DNA of 37,463 nucleotides from Acidobacteriota bacterium. GTDB lineage: Bacteria > Acidobacteriota > Blastocatellia > HR10. Shown in pieces: positions 36,443-37,463 of the stretch. Both the position numbers and the translations under genes were made by a program. The stretch covers positions 1 through 37,463 of the forward strand of contig JAUQQC010000003.1 of NCBI GenBank assembly GCA_030550025.1, written 5' to 3'. A model generated the notes under the pieces. That model was given only the letters and a program-made list of their open reading frames with translations, had not been told where the DNA came from and ran no database searches. The stretch's first letter is position 1. The number at the start of each line of letters is the position of its first letter.

Positions 36443-36472
36443 TTGTCCCCATAGGGAAGCAGAATATATAAT
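36443..36472 (+). promoter_or_regulatory. tsaB promoter, overlapping the mutS promoter
   Basis: TTGTCC (36443-36448), an 18-bp spacer, then a perfect TATAAT (36467-36472). Initiation near 36479 gives a leader of about 41 nt to the GTG start at 36520. This is the best plus-strand promoter in the window. Confidence 0.7.
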
Positions 36473-36492
36473 TGGCCTGTCGGGTGTGTCAA
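36463..36492 (-). promoter_or_regulatory. mutS promoter, overlapping the tsaB promoter
   Basis: On the minus strand a perfect TTGACA (36492-36487) is followed after 18 bp by TATATT (36468-36463), five of six consensus positions. The start site would be near 36456, leaving a leader of about 93 nt before the mutS ATG. The -10 shares bases with the opposite-strand -10 of tsaB. Confidence 0.65.
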
Positions 36493-36519
36493 ATGAACGA
36501 TTCTCCAAGGGAGCCGAGC

Positions 36520-37293
36520 GTGAATTCTCCCGATCGCGAGGCGCCGTTGATCCTCGCCGTGGATACGACCTCCGAGCGAGGAAGCGTGGCGCTGCAGCGC
36601 GGAGCGGAGCTGGTGGCTGTGCTGGGCAGTTGGCGTCCGGGGACGCACTCGCAGATGCTGCATGAGGATGTGGATTTTCTGCTGCGCCGCGCGGGGATCG
36701 CGCTCCCGCAGGTCTCGCTTCTGGCCGTGGCGATCGGTCCGGGATCGTTCACCGGCGTGCGCGTAGGGATCGCGACGATCAAGGGGTTCGCGCACGCGCT
36801 CGCCAAGCCGGTCATCGGGATCGGCGCTCTCGAAGCACTGGCCTACAGCGTAGGCGCCAGCGGGACGATCTGCGCCTGTCGCGATGCGTTGCGCGGGGAG
36901 GTGTACGCGCAGCTTTTTCGCCTCACGGTCGAAGGCGAACTGCAAGCGCTCAACGAGCCGCACGTGATCCGGCCCGAACACCTGGTGGCTTCGCTTGAGG
37001 ATGAGTCGCTCCTTTTCGTCTGCGATGCCGGAGCTCCGCTTCTTGAAGCGCTTAAGGAGGCTGCGCGGCAAAAGGGTCGGCCGCTCATTCCACTCACACA
37101 CGTTCCGCACGAAGGGCGCGGATGGGGATTGCTCCCCCTTCGGCCGTTTCTCGCGCCGGCAGTTGCGGCGCTGGCCGCTCGCCGCTTCCCCGAGGGGCTT
37201 GACCCCGAAGGAGCGACCCTCGAGGCGCTCTATGTGAGGCCTGCCGATGCGGAAGTCCGATGGCGCATGCGCGCGGATTCCCTTCCGGATTGA
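36520..37293 (+). CDS. tsaB: tRNA threonylcarbamoyladenosine (t6A) biosynthesis protein TsaB
   Basis: About 257 residues from GTG 36520. TsaB is the ASKHA-fold partner of TsaD in transferring threonylcarbamoyl to A37 of ANN-decoding tRNAs. The N-terminal phosphate-loop strand LILAVDTTSERGSVAL and the motif AIGPGSFTGVRVGIATIKGF are diagnostic, and ACRDALRGEVYAQLF is a further family block. GTG 36520 has AAGGGAG with a 6-nt spacer and gives a short family-like N-terminus. ATG 36493 (nine codons longer) has no ribosome-binding site and overlaps the mutS -35 box, so it is the second choice. A rimI-like gene overlaps or follows directly, the common tsaB-rimI pairing. Confidence 0.94.
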   Translation: MNSPDREAPLILAVDTTSERGSVALQRGAELVAVLGSWRPGTHSQMLHEDVDFLLRRAGIALPQVSLLAVAIGPGSFTGVRVGIATIKGFAHALAKPVIGIGALEALAYSVGASGTICACRDALRGEVYAQLFRLTVEGELQALNEPHVIRPEHLVASLEDESLLFVCDAGAPLLEALKEAARQKGRPLIPLTHVPHEGRGWGLLPLRPFLAPAVAALAARRFPEGLDPEGATLEALYVRPADAEVRWRMRADSLPD

Positions 37294-37463
37294 TCGCATG
37301 AGCGAAGAGGATCTTCCGGAAGTGGTCGAGATCGAGGAATTGTCCCGCCTGAGTCGGTGGGGCTACTGGGGATATGCGCGCGAACTCGCCCTGCCGGAGC
37401 GCTCGATCCTTCTGGTAGCGCGCCCGGCGGAAGCGCACATCCCGCGCCGCGTTCTCGGCTTCC
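37247..37463 (+). CDS. rimI: RimI-like ribosomal-protein alanine N-acetyltransferase (partial, runs off window)
   Basis: The frame is open to the window end. FRIDRMSEEDLPEVVEIEEL is the beta1-alpha1 start of a GNAT acetyltransferase of RimI type, followed by RWGYWGYARELALPE and ILLVARP, and the truncated RRVLGF reaches the strand before the acetyl-CoA loop. The acetyl-CoA P-loop is beyond the window. ATG 37247 includes the whole first strand and overlaps tsaB by 47 bp. ATG 37298, 4 bp after tsaB, would cut part of beta1. Position after tsaB supports RimI, which in many genomes acetylates ribosomal protein S18. Confidence 0.75.
   Translation, partial: MRKSDGACARIPFRIDRMSEEDLPEVVEIEELSRLSRWGYWGYARELALPERSILLVARPAEAHIPRRVLGF

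Noticed and set aside
36364-37299. 312-codon upstream extension of mutS
   Set aside because: Antisense to tsaB; MutS homology begins at 36363.
1-37463. CRISPR arrays, insertion sequences, prophage genes or attachment repeats
   Set aside because: No regularly spaced repeats, transposase motifs, integrase or phage genes were seen; the tRNA-Phe 3' end has no duplicate I could find by eye.

Overview
The window is gene-dense, GC-rich DNA from a Gram-negative bacterium. It carries two lipid A/LPS core genes (waaA, lpxK), so the cell has an LPS outer membrane. It also has a four-gene beta-oxidation block in the order fadD-fadN-fadA-fadE, and a long MoxR/VWA/DUF4159/DUF4175 operon of the kind common in Acidobacteriota, Planctomycetota and Bacteroidota. 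I favour a (possibly thermophilic) Acidobacteriota chromosome. That is inference from gene content and style; there is no rRNA or other decisive marker here.

Layout. 1-113: end of a plus-strand gene, probably purL. 125-495 (-): a decayed SAM-methyltransferase relic. 740-815 (-): tRNA-Phe(GAA) with encoded CCA and its own promoter. 1029-7019 (+): recO, ppdK, a hairpin terminator, then the overlapping pair waaA-lpxK. 7033-8277 (-): a secreted or anchored PDZ/S41 protein that lacks both catalytic residues of its family. 8500-15722 (+): fadD, fadN, fadA, fadE, a complete acyl-CoA activation and beta-oxidation set apart from electron-transfer partners. 15988-30387 (-): eight closely packed genes read leftward: VWA/GATase-like membrane protein, caspase-fold protein without the cysteine, TPR protein with an embedded HExxH metallopeptidase domain, DUF4159, MoxR ATPase, DUF58, BatA-like VWA protein and DUF4175. 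30738-31565 (+): prephenate dehydrogenase. 31572-36363 (-): mutS, then a Fur-family regulator translationally coupled to guaA. 36520-end (+): tsaB and the start of a rimI-like acetyltransferase. mutS and tsaB diverge from superimposed promoters.

How the genes work together. waaA and lpxK act in consecutive Kdo2-lipid A steps. FadD activates fatty acids, FadE makes the enoyl-CoA, FadN hydrates and oxidises it, and FadA thiolyses it. The leftward 14.4-kb operon is the most interesting region. An AAA+ MoxR ATPase and three MIDAS (VWA/DUF58) proteins suggest metal-dependent assembly or remodelling of an envelope complex. Its upstream half adds a protease-like pair: one predicted active metallopeptidase flanked by TPRs and one predicted inactive caspase-like protein with a calcium-binding loop. 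The MoxR/DUF58/VWA core is a known neighbourhood type; its extension with this pair is what I consider potentially undescribed. Convergent gene pairs are very tight (6 and 13 bp), and several co-directional genes overlap by 4 bp.
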